This document shows positions 10,926 to 22,068 of a stretch of DNA of 64,000 nucleotides, piece after piece (the stretch's first letter is position 1; every line of letters begins with the position of its first letter). The stretch spans positions 62,001 through 126,000 of the forward strand of contig MU867096.1 in the NCBI GenBank assembly GCA_033725935.1. Direction: 5' to 3'. A model generated the notes under the pieces. The model saw only the letters and a list, made by a program, of their open reading frames with translations. It ran no database searches and was not told the DNA's origin. The position numbers and the translations under genes were made by a program. The DNA comes from Cladorrhinum sp. PSN259. Its lineage: Eukaryota; Ascomycota; Sordariomycetes; Sordariales; Podosporaceae.

Positions 10926-13900
10926 CTATTCATCAAGCCTAAACATCCTCCTCAGTGCACCAAATCGCTTCTTCTTGGTTGTCGTCCCCATGCTGCCAGC
11001 GAGACTACCACCGTCCACACTAGGCGCTCCTGTCGAAAACGTTTTCCTGTGCTGCTGCTGATTGCCATGGCCCCGCTGATGCTGCAAAAATGTACCACTC
11101 AGCGTCCTCGTCCCCAAATTGCCGCTTGTCGGGGTTCGTTTAAGTTCCAAATCGCCCATTAGTTCCTCACCGCCGGGCATAATCATCACAGGAGGGGACT
11201 GGTGTTGCTCCTGTCGCTGTACGGCAGCGACAAAATTCTTCTTCTTCAGCTTCGGACTCCGGGGTGCCGGCTGCTGCTGCTGTTGTGGAGGCTCAACTGC
11301 TGCTACTGTAGTGTCCAATGCCTCATTCTGGGTAGGCGCAGCAGGAGAAGGAGTCTCGTTACCATCGTCATCGTACCTAATATTATTGAGCTGTCCTTCA
11401 CTCCTTTCCAACTTGGTATCCCTCCTTGCCGCACTTTCCGTCGGAGCTGCGCGGGAGATCCTGCCACCGAATGAATCATGCTTCTTCCTGCGTAAGACAG
11501 ACATGATACTGTTGCGACGCGAGGCAGCAGATTTACGTTTCTCTTCTGTGGCAGCGCTCGGAAGGACAGCGTCTGTTGGGGGTGAAGAGATGGCTGTGGT
11601 GCCCAAAGATGGGGCTGTCTGTGAGATGGGGACGATGCTTCCCCTGCCGGAGCGGGAGCGGCGAAGCAATGTATCGACGGAGAGGATGGGTTGAGATGGC
11701 GCAGTGTTGGATACCGAAATAACGGTATTTTGTTGTGGCACCGCAGGTTGCTTCGCGGTGCCGTTCATGTTTGCATCCCGCGGTTCGTCAGACTCCTCAA
11801 GTTCTTCTGGCAAGGCGGTGCTGGCTAGAGATTCCTGATTTCGTTGACTGCGACCGAGAGTAGTAGCTGCAGGTGCCGAACGGGACTGCGGAATTGAAGC
11901 AGGAACTACAACGACAGAATCATCCTCACTCGAGTCCTCAAAGCGACTTTGGAAACCACTGGCACTAGCATAACTACCTTCATCGCTTGAGTCCCCAAAC
12001 CGGCTTGAGAACCTACTGGAAGACTTCGATGACAAAGCCTTGGCACTGCCCTTCTTCCCAAAACCTGGCAGATGAATTCCAGTAGGGCTCTTCCTCCCGG
12101 TCGAAGAGTCGCGCAGTGTCCTGCGCATCTGTGCACCAACCGACACCGCCTCAGCGTTTTGCTTGGACACTAAACCTGTTGGCGATGAACCTCTCAGCGA
12201 AAGCCTCATCGGAGACCGAGTTTCACTTTGTACTAAAGGGGGTGAGGTTGGTCTCATGGATTTGCGAAATCCAGAGACTTGCTCACTTACTCTCGCCCTT
12301 GACCGCTTGAAGCTCGACTCACTGCTAGAGGAGCCTCGACGTCTGAGAGTTGGCGGGAGGAGGCTGGGTTGAGCAGGCGCATGATGAGGCTCTGAAGCGG
12401 CTACAGGACTGATAGCTAGGGAAGAAGATGAACGGGGCTCAGGGGTTCTAGGACTGGGACCAGTCCCCCGCATCGACTTTCGCAGCCGTGGCGCTCCAGA
12501 GGCCGGTTTAGAAGTCGATGGCTGTGGGAGTGGGCCTCGCATGCTCTTGCGCATCGTTGGAACGACGCTAGGAACAGCCACCTCTTCATCTGTCCACCTC
12601 GTCCCAGGCTTGATTTGGTAACTGCGTTCGGGAGCTGGTGGGTTTTGTGATTGAGATTGAGCTGCCATTTGTTGTGCCATGTGGAGCGCAAGTGCCTTGC
12701 GCTCAGAGTTCCTTCTCTCCAGGGACTTCTTCTTTTTGGGTTTCGGTTCTTGCTTTTCCTCCTCGAGGTCAGCTTCGATACCCGCATCTTCCGTTGCTTC
12801 TTTCTCCAGCTGAGCCCGCTTCTCCGCACTGAGGTTACGCCAGTATGTCTTCACTCTCTCCCATTCATCCTCGGGGCCCTGTGCGGATGAGCTCTTGACA
12901 GCAGTGGGAGGGGAAGTAGCGCTGGAAATCTTTGTCTGAAGCTTTGAAGCTTCCATGTTGGATGGTTGGGAAGATGTTTGATTCGGCGGCTGATTCAAAA
13001 TCACGCCAGAAGCAGGGACTGTTTGCAATGGGCTTTCTACCACAGCGTTAAGCGACTGAAAGCCATCGCCATCAATGTCCGAGAGGTCTTCGTAGGCATC
13101 ACTATAGATGCTAGTCTCAGAATCGCTTGATTGCTCCATATTGACAGGTTGGGTGGGTTGTGCGTGGAGCAAAGTAGACTGTTGGTCTGCTTTCGAGGAA
13201 TCTTGTGCAGGATGAATCGGAGTGACGGCAGCCGTGGCGTCCTTAGATCCCGAAGTGCCGGACCGATCCGACTCATCCTCCGGGAACCCACCAGGAACGT
13301 CAACAAAATATTGTTTGAGTGTCTTGTTCTCAACCATTGGGGGCGTGGGCTGTGAAATTGAGATGATTGGTATTTGGGGTTCACGGCTTAGTTGGTTCAG
13401 ATGAGACTCCCCTGCAAGTGCGCCATAGTCATTAGCTGAGCCATTTGCTGGCTCTTTCTCCGTATCCGATATGTCATGGAACGTCTCTGCTTCCTCGGGG
13501 TCTGAGCTGCTTGTGCTCGAGCTTGAACTATCACTGAAATAGCCAGTGCCCTCAACACTGGTAACAACAGGTGGAAGCGGCTCTCTCAGTCCAGGAATGC
13601 CTGTGGAGTCCTTGCCCTTCTGTTCACGCTCATTGGAGAAGACGCTGCCAATAGCATGGTCGTTGCTCGACCCTAATGGTGGGCTTGGAAGAAGCCCAGG
13701 ACTCACAGACACCGGTATGTTATGAGCTGTGTCTCCAAGTGGTCGGACAAGTGGTCGCTCCATTTCATCAGGACTGACAGACCGAGGCTTCCTGGCTCTG
13801 ACGCTGCCGAAACTGGGCAAGGCTGGCCGCGGCTTCATAATCTCGTCATCATCAAGAAGCGATATATCTGTTTTCTCTCGGCCAAGGGTGCTGAACCATC

Positions 13901-15848
13901 GATGGTGGCTCTTGTCTTGCGAATTCGTTGAGGTAGGCGGCGATGGGAGTGGGTTGGCAGGGATGTGATCTCCGGCATCGTTCCCGTTATCGTCGCCAAA
14001 GCTAACCCGGACGGACTTTTTGCGCCCTACAGGAGGTTCGTGGCTGACAGTCAAAGACGCCTCCGAGGTGTCGTCTGACACCGATGCACCACGGGACGGG
14101 CTCGAATGCTTTAAGGCGGACTTTCGGGGCGAGATTGAGCGAGGGGGCGGCGAGTGCTTCACGGTCAAATTCTCCTGGACAGGGCCGAAATGCGCTTGCC
14201 GGGCAGGGCTGTTAGAGTGGCTTCTCTGGTGTGCTACTTGAACTTGTCTCTTCGATTCCGGAACAGGGGATATTGTTCCTTCGGGCTTCGATGTGTCAGG
14301 AAGCTTCAGTCCCGGGTCAGGAAGAGATGTATTTTCCCTCTGCGAGGGTTGAGTGTTATATTTTCCGGGATCTGCATTTGCATGTACCGTTTGCTTAGTT
14401 GAGGCCCGGTGCGGATTTTGAGGGACAACTTGAGGGCTCTTCTCCTTGTCCTGGAAAGACTGCTCCTCCTCCGGTTCTGGTTCTTCTCTGACAACCGAAG
14501 GCTGCCTCCTTACTCCTTGCCAGGACGACGAGGTCGGTGTCGGGTGAGCGTCGTTGGTGTATGGTGTCTTCACGGTCTCTGCGGCACGCTGTTTTTGTTC
14601 AAGTTTCCTGGCTTCTATCCTAGGGGAACTCATGATAGCCTTGACAGCTGGCTCTTCAGCGTCTTCACGAGGCTGTGGTACCGGTGACGCTGACGCCAGG
14701 TTAGACTCTTCGTCACGCAAACCTGCGCTCCTACTCTGTGCCTTTCCCGCGTTGGAATCGCTGGACTCATCTGTCTTAATGCGACCCACTGTGCCCGCAG
14801 CCAGGTGTGTCCCAGCTCGTTGGGGACTCTTTTTCTTCTTCTTTGACCCGCCTGTCTGCTGTAGAGGTTCGACAGCGCCTTGCTGAACGCCTCGGAGATT
14901 CACTTGTCGCACCATTCTTCGTGAATTGGGGTCATACACCAATGCCTGGTCTGAGGATGTGGAAGTTGCTCTTCTCGGCGACGCGGTTGAAGGTTGTCGG
15001 GCCAGCTGCTGCTTGGCCCGTGGTGTTTGAATAGGAGACTTCTCCTCCATCGACGGAAGGCCCAGGGTGATGCGGGCTGGGCTGCCCACAGATTCCTTCA
15101 CATCAACCGGAGATACCGGAGGGGAGCCAACCCGTGTTCTGGCTGGATAGGAGAAATTGATTGACGAAGCACGGCTGCTGGGTCGCCCGCCCTCAGTAAC
15201 TTCCTCCTGCCGTACCGGCATCTGAGGCGGACTAGACGGTGGGCTGGCCATCGCGGGATCGGTTCTGCGAATATTGGCAGGGTCGCCCAGTCTTGCCGCT
15301 GAAAACCAGGATGGCGGATCCTCCGATTTGAGCCTCTCTGAGGCGAGACGCAATGGTGTAGTCCCCATTCCGAGGCTGTTGCTCTTTCGATGCTGCGCAC
15401 CCTGCAGCACACCGGCCGGGCCGGATCTCACATTCGCCGTATTCACATCCTTCGGAATTGCTGGAACCGGAGGCGCATCGTAGCTGAGAGGCTGGGTCTG
15501 TCGGTGACCAGATCCGCTACTCCCAGGCCGATGCGGGCTGGGGCTTCGAAATGTCCGCTCTGTCATGGATCCGCTACTTCCGCGCCGTTGCAGGCTTGGT
15601 CTCCCCTGAATGGGCGAGGCCGTCCCTGATGATGCGACAGACGCGCTGCGACGTATGGTTCGTTTCGTTTGCACATCTGCCACTCGCGTCGGTGTCATCG
15701 GTCTTGCGCGGAGGGCAGCGGCAGCGGCAGCGGCCGAGAGTGTGGCGTTGGCGTTGGATTCATGGCGCTTGAAGACGGCAGCGGCAGCTGTGGCGGCATT
15801 GGGATCAACGGTTGACGCGGTAAGCGGCTGCTGTTTGGTGAAGAACAT
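10926..15848 (-). CDS. Large Ser/Pro-rich disordered protein, function unknown
   Basis: A single uninterrupted frame of 1640 residues. I cannot name it. Visible features are a short N-terminal block with an alanine run and a basic RPMTPTRVADVQTKRT-like segment (residues about 20-70), then more than 1500 residues dominated by Ser, Pro, Thr, Arg and Glu. These include many SP/TP and RXXS sites, acidic serine runs, repeated RKSMRG-type peptides at about residues 1090-1250, and a charged helical patch around VKTYWRNLSAEKRAQLEKE. The C-terminus ends in a basic/hydrophobic KKKRFGALRRMFRLDE-like tail. No membrane segment or catalytic motif is seen. The composition suggests a phosphorylated cortical or scaffold-type protein, which is inference only. 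The start is the first in-frame ATG. A small intron inside the low-complexity region cannot be excluded. Confidence 0.85.
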   Translation of the reverse strand: MFFTKQQPLTASTVDPNAATAAAAVFKRHESNANATLSAAAAAAALRARPMTPTRVADVQTKRTIRRSASVASSGTASPIQGRPSLQRRGSSGSMTERTFRSPSPHRPGSSGSGHRQTQPLSYDAPPVPAIPKDVNTANVRSGPAGVLQGAQHRKSNSLGMGTTPLRLASERLKSEDPPSWFSAARLGDPANIRRTDPAMASPPSSPPQMPVRQEEVTEGGRPSSRASSINFSYPARTRVGSPPVSPVDVKESVGSPARITLGLPSMEEKSPIQTPRAKQQLARQPSTASPRRATSTSSDQALVYDPNSRRMVRQVNLRGVQQGAVEPLQQTGGSKKKKKSPQRAGTHLAAGTVGRIKTDESSDSNAGKAQSRSAGLRDEESNLASASPVPQPREDAEEPAVKAIMSSPRIEARKLEQKQRAAETVKTPYTNDAHPTPTSSSWQGVRRQPSVVREEPEPEEEQSFQDKEKSPQVVPQNPHRASTKQTVHANADPGKYNTQPSQRENTSLPDPGLKLPDTSKPEGTISPVPESKRQVQVAHQRSHSNSPARQAHFGPVQENLTVKHSPPPRSISPRKSALKHSSPSRGASVSDDTSEASLTVSHEPPVGRKKSVRVSFGDDNGNDAGDHIPANPLPSPPTSTNSQDKSHHRWFSTLGREKTDISLLDDDEIMKPRPALPSFGSVRARKPRSVSPDEMERPLVRPLGDTAHNIPVSVSPGLLPSPPLGSSNDHAIGSVFSNEREQKGKDSTGIPGLREPLPPVVTSVEGTGYFSDSSSSSTSSSDPEEAETFHDISDTEKEPANGSANDYGALAGESHLNQLSREPQIPIISISQPTPPMVENKTLKQYFVDVPGGFPEDESDRSGTSGSKDATAAVTPIHPAQDSSKADQQSTLLHAQPTQPVNMEQSSDSETSIYSDAYEDLSDIDGDGFQSLNAVVESPLQTVPASGVILNQPPNQTSSQPSNMEASKLQTKISSATSPPTAVKSSSAQGPEDEWERVKTYWRNLSAEKRAQLEKEATEDAGIEADLEEEKQEPKPKKKKSLERRNSERKALALHMAQQMAAQSQSQNPPAPERSYQIKPGTRWTDEEVAVPSVVPTMRKSMRGPLPQPSTSKPASGAPRLRKSMRGTGPSPRTPEPRSSSSLAISPVAASEPHHAPAQPSLLPPTLRRRGSSSSESSFKRSRARVSEQVSGFRKSMRPTSPPLVQSETRSPMRLSLRGSSPTGLVSKQNAEAVSVGAQMRRTLRDSSTGRKSPTGIHLPGFGKKGSAKALSSKSSSRFSSRFGDSSDEGSYASASGFQSRFEDSSEDDSVVVVPASIPQSRSAPAATTLGRSQRNQESLASTALPEELEESDEPRDANMNGTAKQPAVPQQNTVISVSNTAPSQPILSVDTLLRRSRSGRGSIVPISQTAPSLGTTAISSPPTDAVLPSAATEEKRKSAASRRNSIMSVLRRKKHDSFGGRISRAAPTESAARRDTKLERSEGQLNNIRYDDDGNETPSPAAPTQNEALDTTVAAVEPPQQQQQPAPRSPKLKKKNFVAAVQRQEQHQSPPVMIMPGGEELMGDLELKRTPTSGNLGTRTLSGTFLQHQRGHGNQQQHRKTFSTGAPSVDGGSLAGSMGTTTKKKRFGALRRMFRLDE

Positions 15849-17565
15849 GGTCAGTTAACTGGATCGGTTCTTGAATGCTGTCGCGACCAGAAAAATAATG
15901 CGACAGCGCCAGCGCAGGTCACAGTCGCTGCTCGTGCCTGCGCAACCATCCGAACACACCGACAGAACTTTAAAATTTGGGGTCAGGGTGCGTGGCACAC
16001 GCTGGCTGATCGCAATGCATCCATCAAAGAAATACCATGACGACATACCGGATTGGGCCGATGATGCCTTCGGGAGCCAAACATCCTTGCAGATATTCAG
16101 GCAAACCCGGGCTTTTGGGATGGCTACCTCGTTGGGGAAATCATAGGAATTAGAAATATCAAGAGTAAAGGGGACGCGCGCTCAGGGATAATTGACGAGG
16201 AACCAAGCAGTTGTTTGTTGGAATGTGAAAGATTCTTGGGAGGTTTTGATGACGGGACGGCACAGCTCCTTCCAAGCTGTTTTAGGTGCTGAACTGGGAT
16301 GAACCGGTCATGCAAGCAGCAAGCCCCAAGCCCCCTTCGGCAAGGGACGGGGCCAGGAGTGGGCCCGCGGTATGCGGTAGTGCAAGGCCGGCAGGGGCTA
16401 ATTAATCTAGAAGGCCGATGTGACGGCAGCAATTCTTCAATGAAGCTTTCCACTGGAAACACGACATCACCACTTGTTGATCTTGGCATAAAGTGATGAA
16501 GCTGTCCTCGACTGGTTAATAGGGGATTAATCATTTGCGCATTGTTTCAGAGCCGATGAATTGATCACTTTCCATTTCCTGTTCATCTTTGTTGGCTCGC
16601 CTAACAAGAATACTCCATCTTGGATTGTTACTTACACTCACTGATACATCCCGTAACGTTTAAACCTTCCCTGAAGAAGTTGTGTAGTATCATGTCCTAT
16701 TAAGCCTCCCTTGGGCAATGAGTAGAAAGATAGACTACGATTTATTCTATGGATAGCTATGGCTCGACATGGAGAGACAGATCAACAACCTGCAGAAAAG
16801 AGCCGTTGGACTGGTAAACGTTGCCAACGGGACAGACGTTGCTGGCACATAGTTTCTGACTTTGACGGGGATTTCCGCCCCCTCATCTGGTCTGTTTCAA
16901 CCGTCTTCTCATATATACACAATGATATCGGCCAATTGGTCCCGGTTTCACACGGCTTCATGGTCTGGGTTGGTCCAGGTTCAACCAACTCATATCATTC
17001 TCACCACCAAAGACACAAACTTTATCCTGGTCACCAAAAGCCACTTGCCAGTCGATAATAACGCCATCATTATATTCACCCCCATTCCGCTCTAATTGCT
17101 TTCTGATGTCCCACTTTAAACACCAACGCAAGAGCGCCTCTATAAAATTGTGACAATACTCCAACACGGTATGAATGTCGAAATGAACAAAAAATAAGAA
17201 TAAAAATTCGCCAACACCTTTACAATAACAACTAAAGACTCGGTCTAGGCGTGCTTTTTTTCTAAGTTTTGTCGAATATCGGAAGGGAGTGTCGTAGAAG
17301 GTATTAGTTGGTGCGCAGGATAGCAGTCGCTGTCGTGGAAAAAATTCTCGGCGTCGGGCTGGGATTTTGCGATGGTGTAATTTCAGAAAAGGAGGGAAGG
17401 TCAAAAACAGCAAGAAATCAATGCAGAAGTATTCTAAAAGAGTACTTTAGCTGAGTTTGTTCACCTGTGACAACCCCTCCAGCCGGTCCTGTTCTAGCAT
17501 CTCGACATGTTGACCATGTATGCACATAGGAAAGCACTGCCGAATTCAGAGGAGGGGAGCCGCGG
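15849..17565. other. Intergenic, no gene seen
   Basis: About 1.7 kb between the starts and ends of two minus-strand genes. It should hold the promoter of the 1640-residue gene (right after 15848) and the 3' UTR of the gene ending at 17566. Frames of up to 151 codons on the minus strand (16958-17413) lack any motif and look accidental. Confidence 0.55.
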
Positions 17566-19281
17566 TTACGTTCCGACTCCATCACGTATTGCTGAGCGAA
17601 CTGGAACATGATTGTGGTGATGGGCGTGATGATGATTGTGATGATGGCTCTGATGGTGACCGCAGACATGTGGACACGCATGATGGTGTACTTCAACTTC
17701 CGAATCGTCCTCGTCGTACTCGACCTCATCGGATAAGTCCCCATCCTGCGTCTCTTGGTCGAAGTGATTCATTGGGGCCCCGTGACTGTCGAAAGACTGG
17801 GTGTTCTTCGCCGTTTTGCTGTTCCTCTTGCCCTTGTGCTTGCCCTTCTTCATCCGCTCCCACTGAGCTCGCCTCTGCTGTTCCAATTGCCGCTGTTTAC
17901 GATCCTTCATCTCGTACGAACGTATGAGGGCCTCCGGAGGATGTCCAAAAATATCCTCATATTCGCAGAAGTGGCAAATCCAGATATCCTCTGGCTTCGG
18001 GGGGTTTCGTTTGTTGTAGAGTTGCCTCTCCCGACGCCGCTCTTTGGCCGCTTCCATCAGCTCCTTAGTAGCGCTTCTCCGCGTGCTCTTCGGGGGTGGC
18101 GGAGGCGGAGGTTGATTCTGATTGCTAGGTCCAGCTTTATGGGCGTGATCTTTGGATCCAGAGTCGGATGCATAAGGAACCGCTGGTGCAGATTGACCCG
18201 TTTGGCCTGTTTGCAAAGCATGCTGCCAGTTGTCATTTGCATCTTGTGAAGCGGATTTTGAAGGCGAGGTCATGCTGCGGTCAGGACCAGGCCAAGATAC
18301 AGGGACTTGCGAATCACATGTGAAGGTGAACTGAGTCGATGCCTCGCTCCGCTTCGTAGCCAGCTGCTGATGTAAAAGGCTGATATTCTCCTGTCCTTGG
18401 TGGGGCGCGAGCTTCTCGGCGTTCGCAATTGCCGTGGAAATTATTCCCGTACTCTCGTCTAGATAATTTTGTCAGCGAGTCCGGTCACGGTGGTTATTAG
18501 GCTTTTGCGACTTACTTGACGCCGGCGTCCATGTAACAGGGCGCAACTTGCCGTTCCGGCCAGACCAACTAATAGTTGAGTCCGATAGTGGTCGAAGGGG
18601 ACTACGCCCGCTCTTTGCTCGACCATATCTTCCTCGTCCTGGCCCCACAACATTTTGCATACCAGATCCAGAGCCTCCAGAACCATGGTACGAGCTGTAG
18701 TAAGGTGAAGAGCTTGAGTCCAACGACTGCCCATGGGCCTCAGCTGATTGGGCTGCACGATTGAGCAAGCCTGCACCAAGCAGAGAGTCATTGACGATGT
18801 GCACGCCACCTTCAATTGCTGTGGGGATCTTCCTCTTCTTCTTGTTATTAGCGTTCTCGAAAGAGTCATATCCGTCAGGTGAGGAGGGATAGGAGAGCGG
18901 AGGGAATTCGTCTTGGTCTAAAGTTTGCGTTGGGACGACTACACGACCAGACGTATCCAAAGCGGGCCGACCGGTAAAGTTGGCTCTCGGTGTAGAACCG
19001 CCCAGTTCTTCGCTCTCGGTGCCAAGGCCAATCGCCCGCGTTTGCCGTTCAAGATCGGAGACCACTTCACGAGGAAGAGCGGACCCAATGCCAGAGCCAG
19101 AGGCCACACTCTCGTCTATTGAAGGGTAGTTGTAAGAAAACAACGGAGAAGTGCTCAGCGTGACCGGAGGGTACTCGATCGATCCGGCGACTTCGGGTGA
19201 TAGGCGTTCCCGCAAACGCCTCTTGGGCAGTGGACGGATGGGCCTGTTAGGAAACATCGTGGGCGCTGAGTCGCTAGACAT
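17566..19281 (-). CDS. Hypothetical protein with CxxC motif and His-rich tail
   Basis: Exons are 19281-18516 and 18458-17566 (552 residues). The 57-nt intron has GTAAGT/TCTAG ends and keeps frame. The function is not recognised. The N-terminal half is Ser/Gly/Pro-rich and probably disordered. A compact segment near the middle of exon 2 reads IWICHFCEYEDIFGHPPEAL followed by a long, strongly basic helix (Gln/Arg/Lys-rich, KKGKHKGKRNSK) that suggests nucleic-acid or membrane-surface contact. An acidic stretch (DGDLSDEVEYDEDD) and a His-rich tail with two cysteines (HHHACPHVCGHH, then more histidines) end the protein, and could bind metal. The two frames at 18472-19281 and 17566-18273 are exons of one gene: the sequence between them stays open after splicing. 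Confidence 0.8.
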
Positions 19282-22068
19282 CTTTGAAGATTGTTCGTGA
19301 CCTGTCGGGAACCCAAAGTAGGACGAGTTAGCTTCCGAGCAGAACCAATGTGACTGTGGCGACGAGACAAGTCAAGACGACGAAAAGCGAAGGAGACGTG
19401 CAGCAAGCAAACAACGCAGAGAGAAGTCGCCCAATGAAAGACATTGCTCCTTCTGCATGTCTGGAAAGTTTTCTTTTGGTAGGCTCAGTTGCAACCACTT
19501 GCAGTGAAGGTGAGATGAAGGGAGGAGGTGGGTATCGAGGGCAGGTGCGCTACCTCCAGTCCGAGGGCAAATACGGAAGCCTGCCAGGCCACGCCAGGAC
19601 ATGAGGGAGAAATAAGTCGTGCAGTGAATGGGGTAGGGAAGGCACAAGTTGCCAAACATACCCGTCAAGATTTACATAGTACCCAAAAAATCCCCGAAAA
19701 AACACTCAACAGTCGGCACCTCAACCCTACAATTACTTGCAGCAAATGCCCCTCGTTTGGTGTTTTGTTTGCCCCGCACACACTTGAATAGCTGACCCAA
19801 TTTCACAAACCAATTTTCGGTTTCGAGGATTCGACGAGGACGGAGAGAAATACCGCGAAGTCTTGGTCGAGGGGTGCAGAGTTGTCACGATGCTGTCCGC
19901 TTCGTTTTTTCTGCCCAAAAGACTCATCAGTCTCCATCTCGGCTAGGATGGCGATAATCACAACAACCACCAACCCCAACCACGCAGGGCCGCCTGTGCA
20001 ATCAACACAGCAAGATTATAAACAGACAAGACCGCTTGGTCCAGCAGCTGTCATGTGTATTCGTGGTCCGGGGCGTTGCAAGTCAGCCATCAGTTCGACG
20101 GCCAAACTGAGTGCAAGAATTCGAGCATTCAGGGGGATCAGTTGCCCGTGTCTGGGGGATTGATCAGCTGGGGGCAACCCACCTTTTCGCTCGATTTAGG
20201 ATGTGAGGATTTGATGATAAAATTCGATGCTGAAAAACACGAAAACAAGCAAACACGCTGTAGTCGACTAGAAGCAGGTGCGATCCGAGAGTGATGGTTG
20301 ATTTGCAGACTATTGGTTACTTTACTGACAGCAAGTTCTGTAATTTGAGAGAATGGTGTTCACTCGATGCTAGCAAGGACCTGATCGGAGTTGGGGAAAA
20401 CGGAATTATTAGTTAAGCAACAAAGTAGACTTGGACCAGCTTTCCCCTCTTTCACAGCCAAAAGTTAAGGTGCAGGGTTGATGGGGCCCGAGGATAACCC
20501 GCCCCTGCCGCGGGGCTGGCCATGTCCGGCGCACTGTTCTGCACTCGATCCTCTCGGCGTTTTTTGTCAACTGCTCCCGTCTTCCCGTCAATGTCCCATG
20601 AACCAGACAACAGATGTCAAACCTTTCTGGGTGAGAATCTTTCAATTAAAACGCCGAAACGAGGACCAAAGGGCACAATTATAACCTCAACGTCATGTCA
20701 ACTGTATTATTCCGGTCTTTTAACCCAAGAAGCCGGATGTCCAGTACCTACTTGTGATCTACCGAAGCCTATTTACATAGTAAGTCATGGTAACTTTACT
20801 CTCCGGCACTCTCCACTTGCCCTGGTGGACGTGATGTCATGCTTGTGCTGCAATCACTGCGATGTGCTGCGCTTCTAGCGATGCCGACTACCGACGGTCC
20901 ACTGAAGCCACAGGTATCTGGCACTCGGCTGTGAGTTGAGTGGGCGGAATAACCCCTTCTTGACCTCGACCCGCAAAAATTCCGAATCCGGACTGCATGC
21001 AGAGTTGGGGACGGAGAGCTGTGGACCCATGGATGGGCCCCGCATGGCGTAAAGTGGTCTGGGCACCGTGGACGCAGCATCTGCCAAAAATTGCTGCGAG
21101 CATGTTCGGGAAAAAGAAGCGTGTGGTGGGTGCCAGTCCAGAAGAGCGCTTCCGCTTTGTCGCTTGTCTGTCTTCCCCCAAGCGGTCCTCGTCCTCCGCT
21201 CCATTCACACAACCATTTCTTTGCGCCCACCCAATCGCACTGGAGTTCTGGACGTTGAGCAGCTTGCACCGGTTCCCAGTCATGAAAAGCATTTTATTTT
21301 CAAATAGACACCGTGGATCCCGTCCGAACCTTCCCAGCCTGTCGTAGCAAAACGCCCACAGCTGCCACCACCGTCGACCGTCCCATGCCCTACCCTCTCG
21401 CCTCCTCCCAGGGTGCCGCAATTTTGTTTTTCTCCCTCCAAATACCCTCCGTTACACTCTCCTGATCGATCTCGTTACGATTGGTACATAGGACCGCAGC
21501 CCATTGCATTGATATTGGATTGGACTCATCTTCCTCTCGCTGCCGCGTTAGTCCAACTCGCGGCATCCTCGCTGACCGGTCACATCACGATCCCCTCTCT
21601 CGTGTCTCCTCGACGTGAGGATCATTCCACCACCCTTCGAAGCTCAACATTGTTTTTTAAATCAATCGTTGACTATCAATATCTATATCATCTCCGCAGC
21701 CACCTCGGGTTTTATAAATCCGCATCCTACGCTCCGAGTCATCCTTCACAGTCGCACCCCCGATCGCTCTAGTCTTTGACACGAACCGCGCGAGTCCTCG
21801 CCCGAACTACCAAACCGCAAGCCTTTCCACGGCACTCGACGACCTTTTACAGTAAACGAAACGTCATACGACGCTCGTATTCGCGAAAAATTAGTATACT
21901 CGTCCATCATCGCAAAAATAAGAAATTCGTCGTTTTCTGGCGCAAGGCACCAAGCCCCAACGCTCCGCTTCGGTCGCGGGTGTCTACGCCATCTTCAAAC
22001 TCACCTACACTTGATACACACTTTCCCTTTGTTTTTGCCCTCATTGCTGCGGGTGTTGCTCGCAAGCA
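19282..22068. other. Divergent promoter region, no gene seen
   Basis: About 2.8 kb between a minus-strand start (19281) and the CTI6 start (22069). The last 650 bases are pyrimidine-rich (CCTCTCGCCTCCTCCC and similar), typical of a fungal promoter and 5' UTR. A 177-codon frame on the minus strand (20888-21421) and plus-strand frames at 21413-22339 have no recognisable protein features and are treated as chance. Confidence 0.55.

Noticed and set aside
16958..17413. 151-codon minus-strand frame
   Set aside because: Featureless, between two well-supported genes, probably 3' UTR and intergenic sequence.
20888..21421. 177-codon minus-strand frame
   Set aside because: Falls in the promoter region of CTI6, overlaps other frames, and has no recognisable domain or intron logic.
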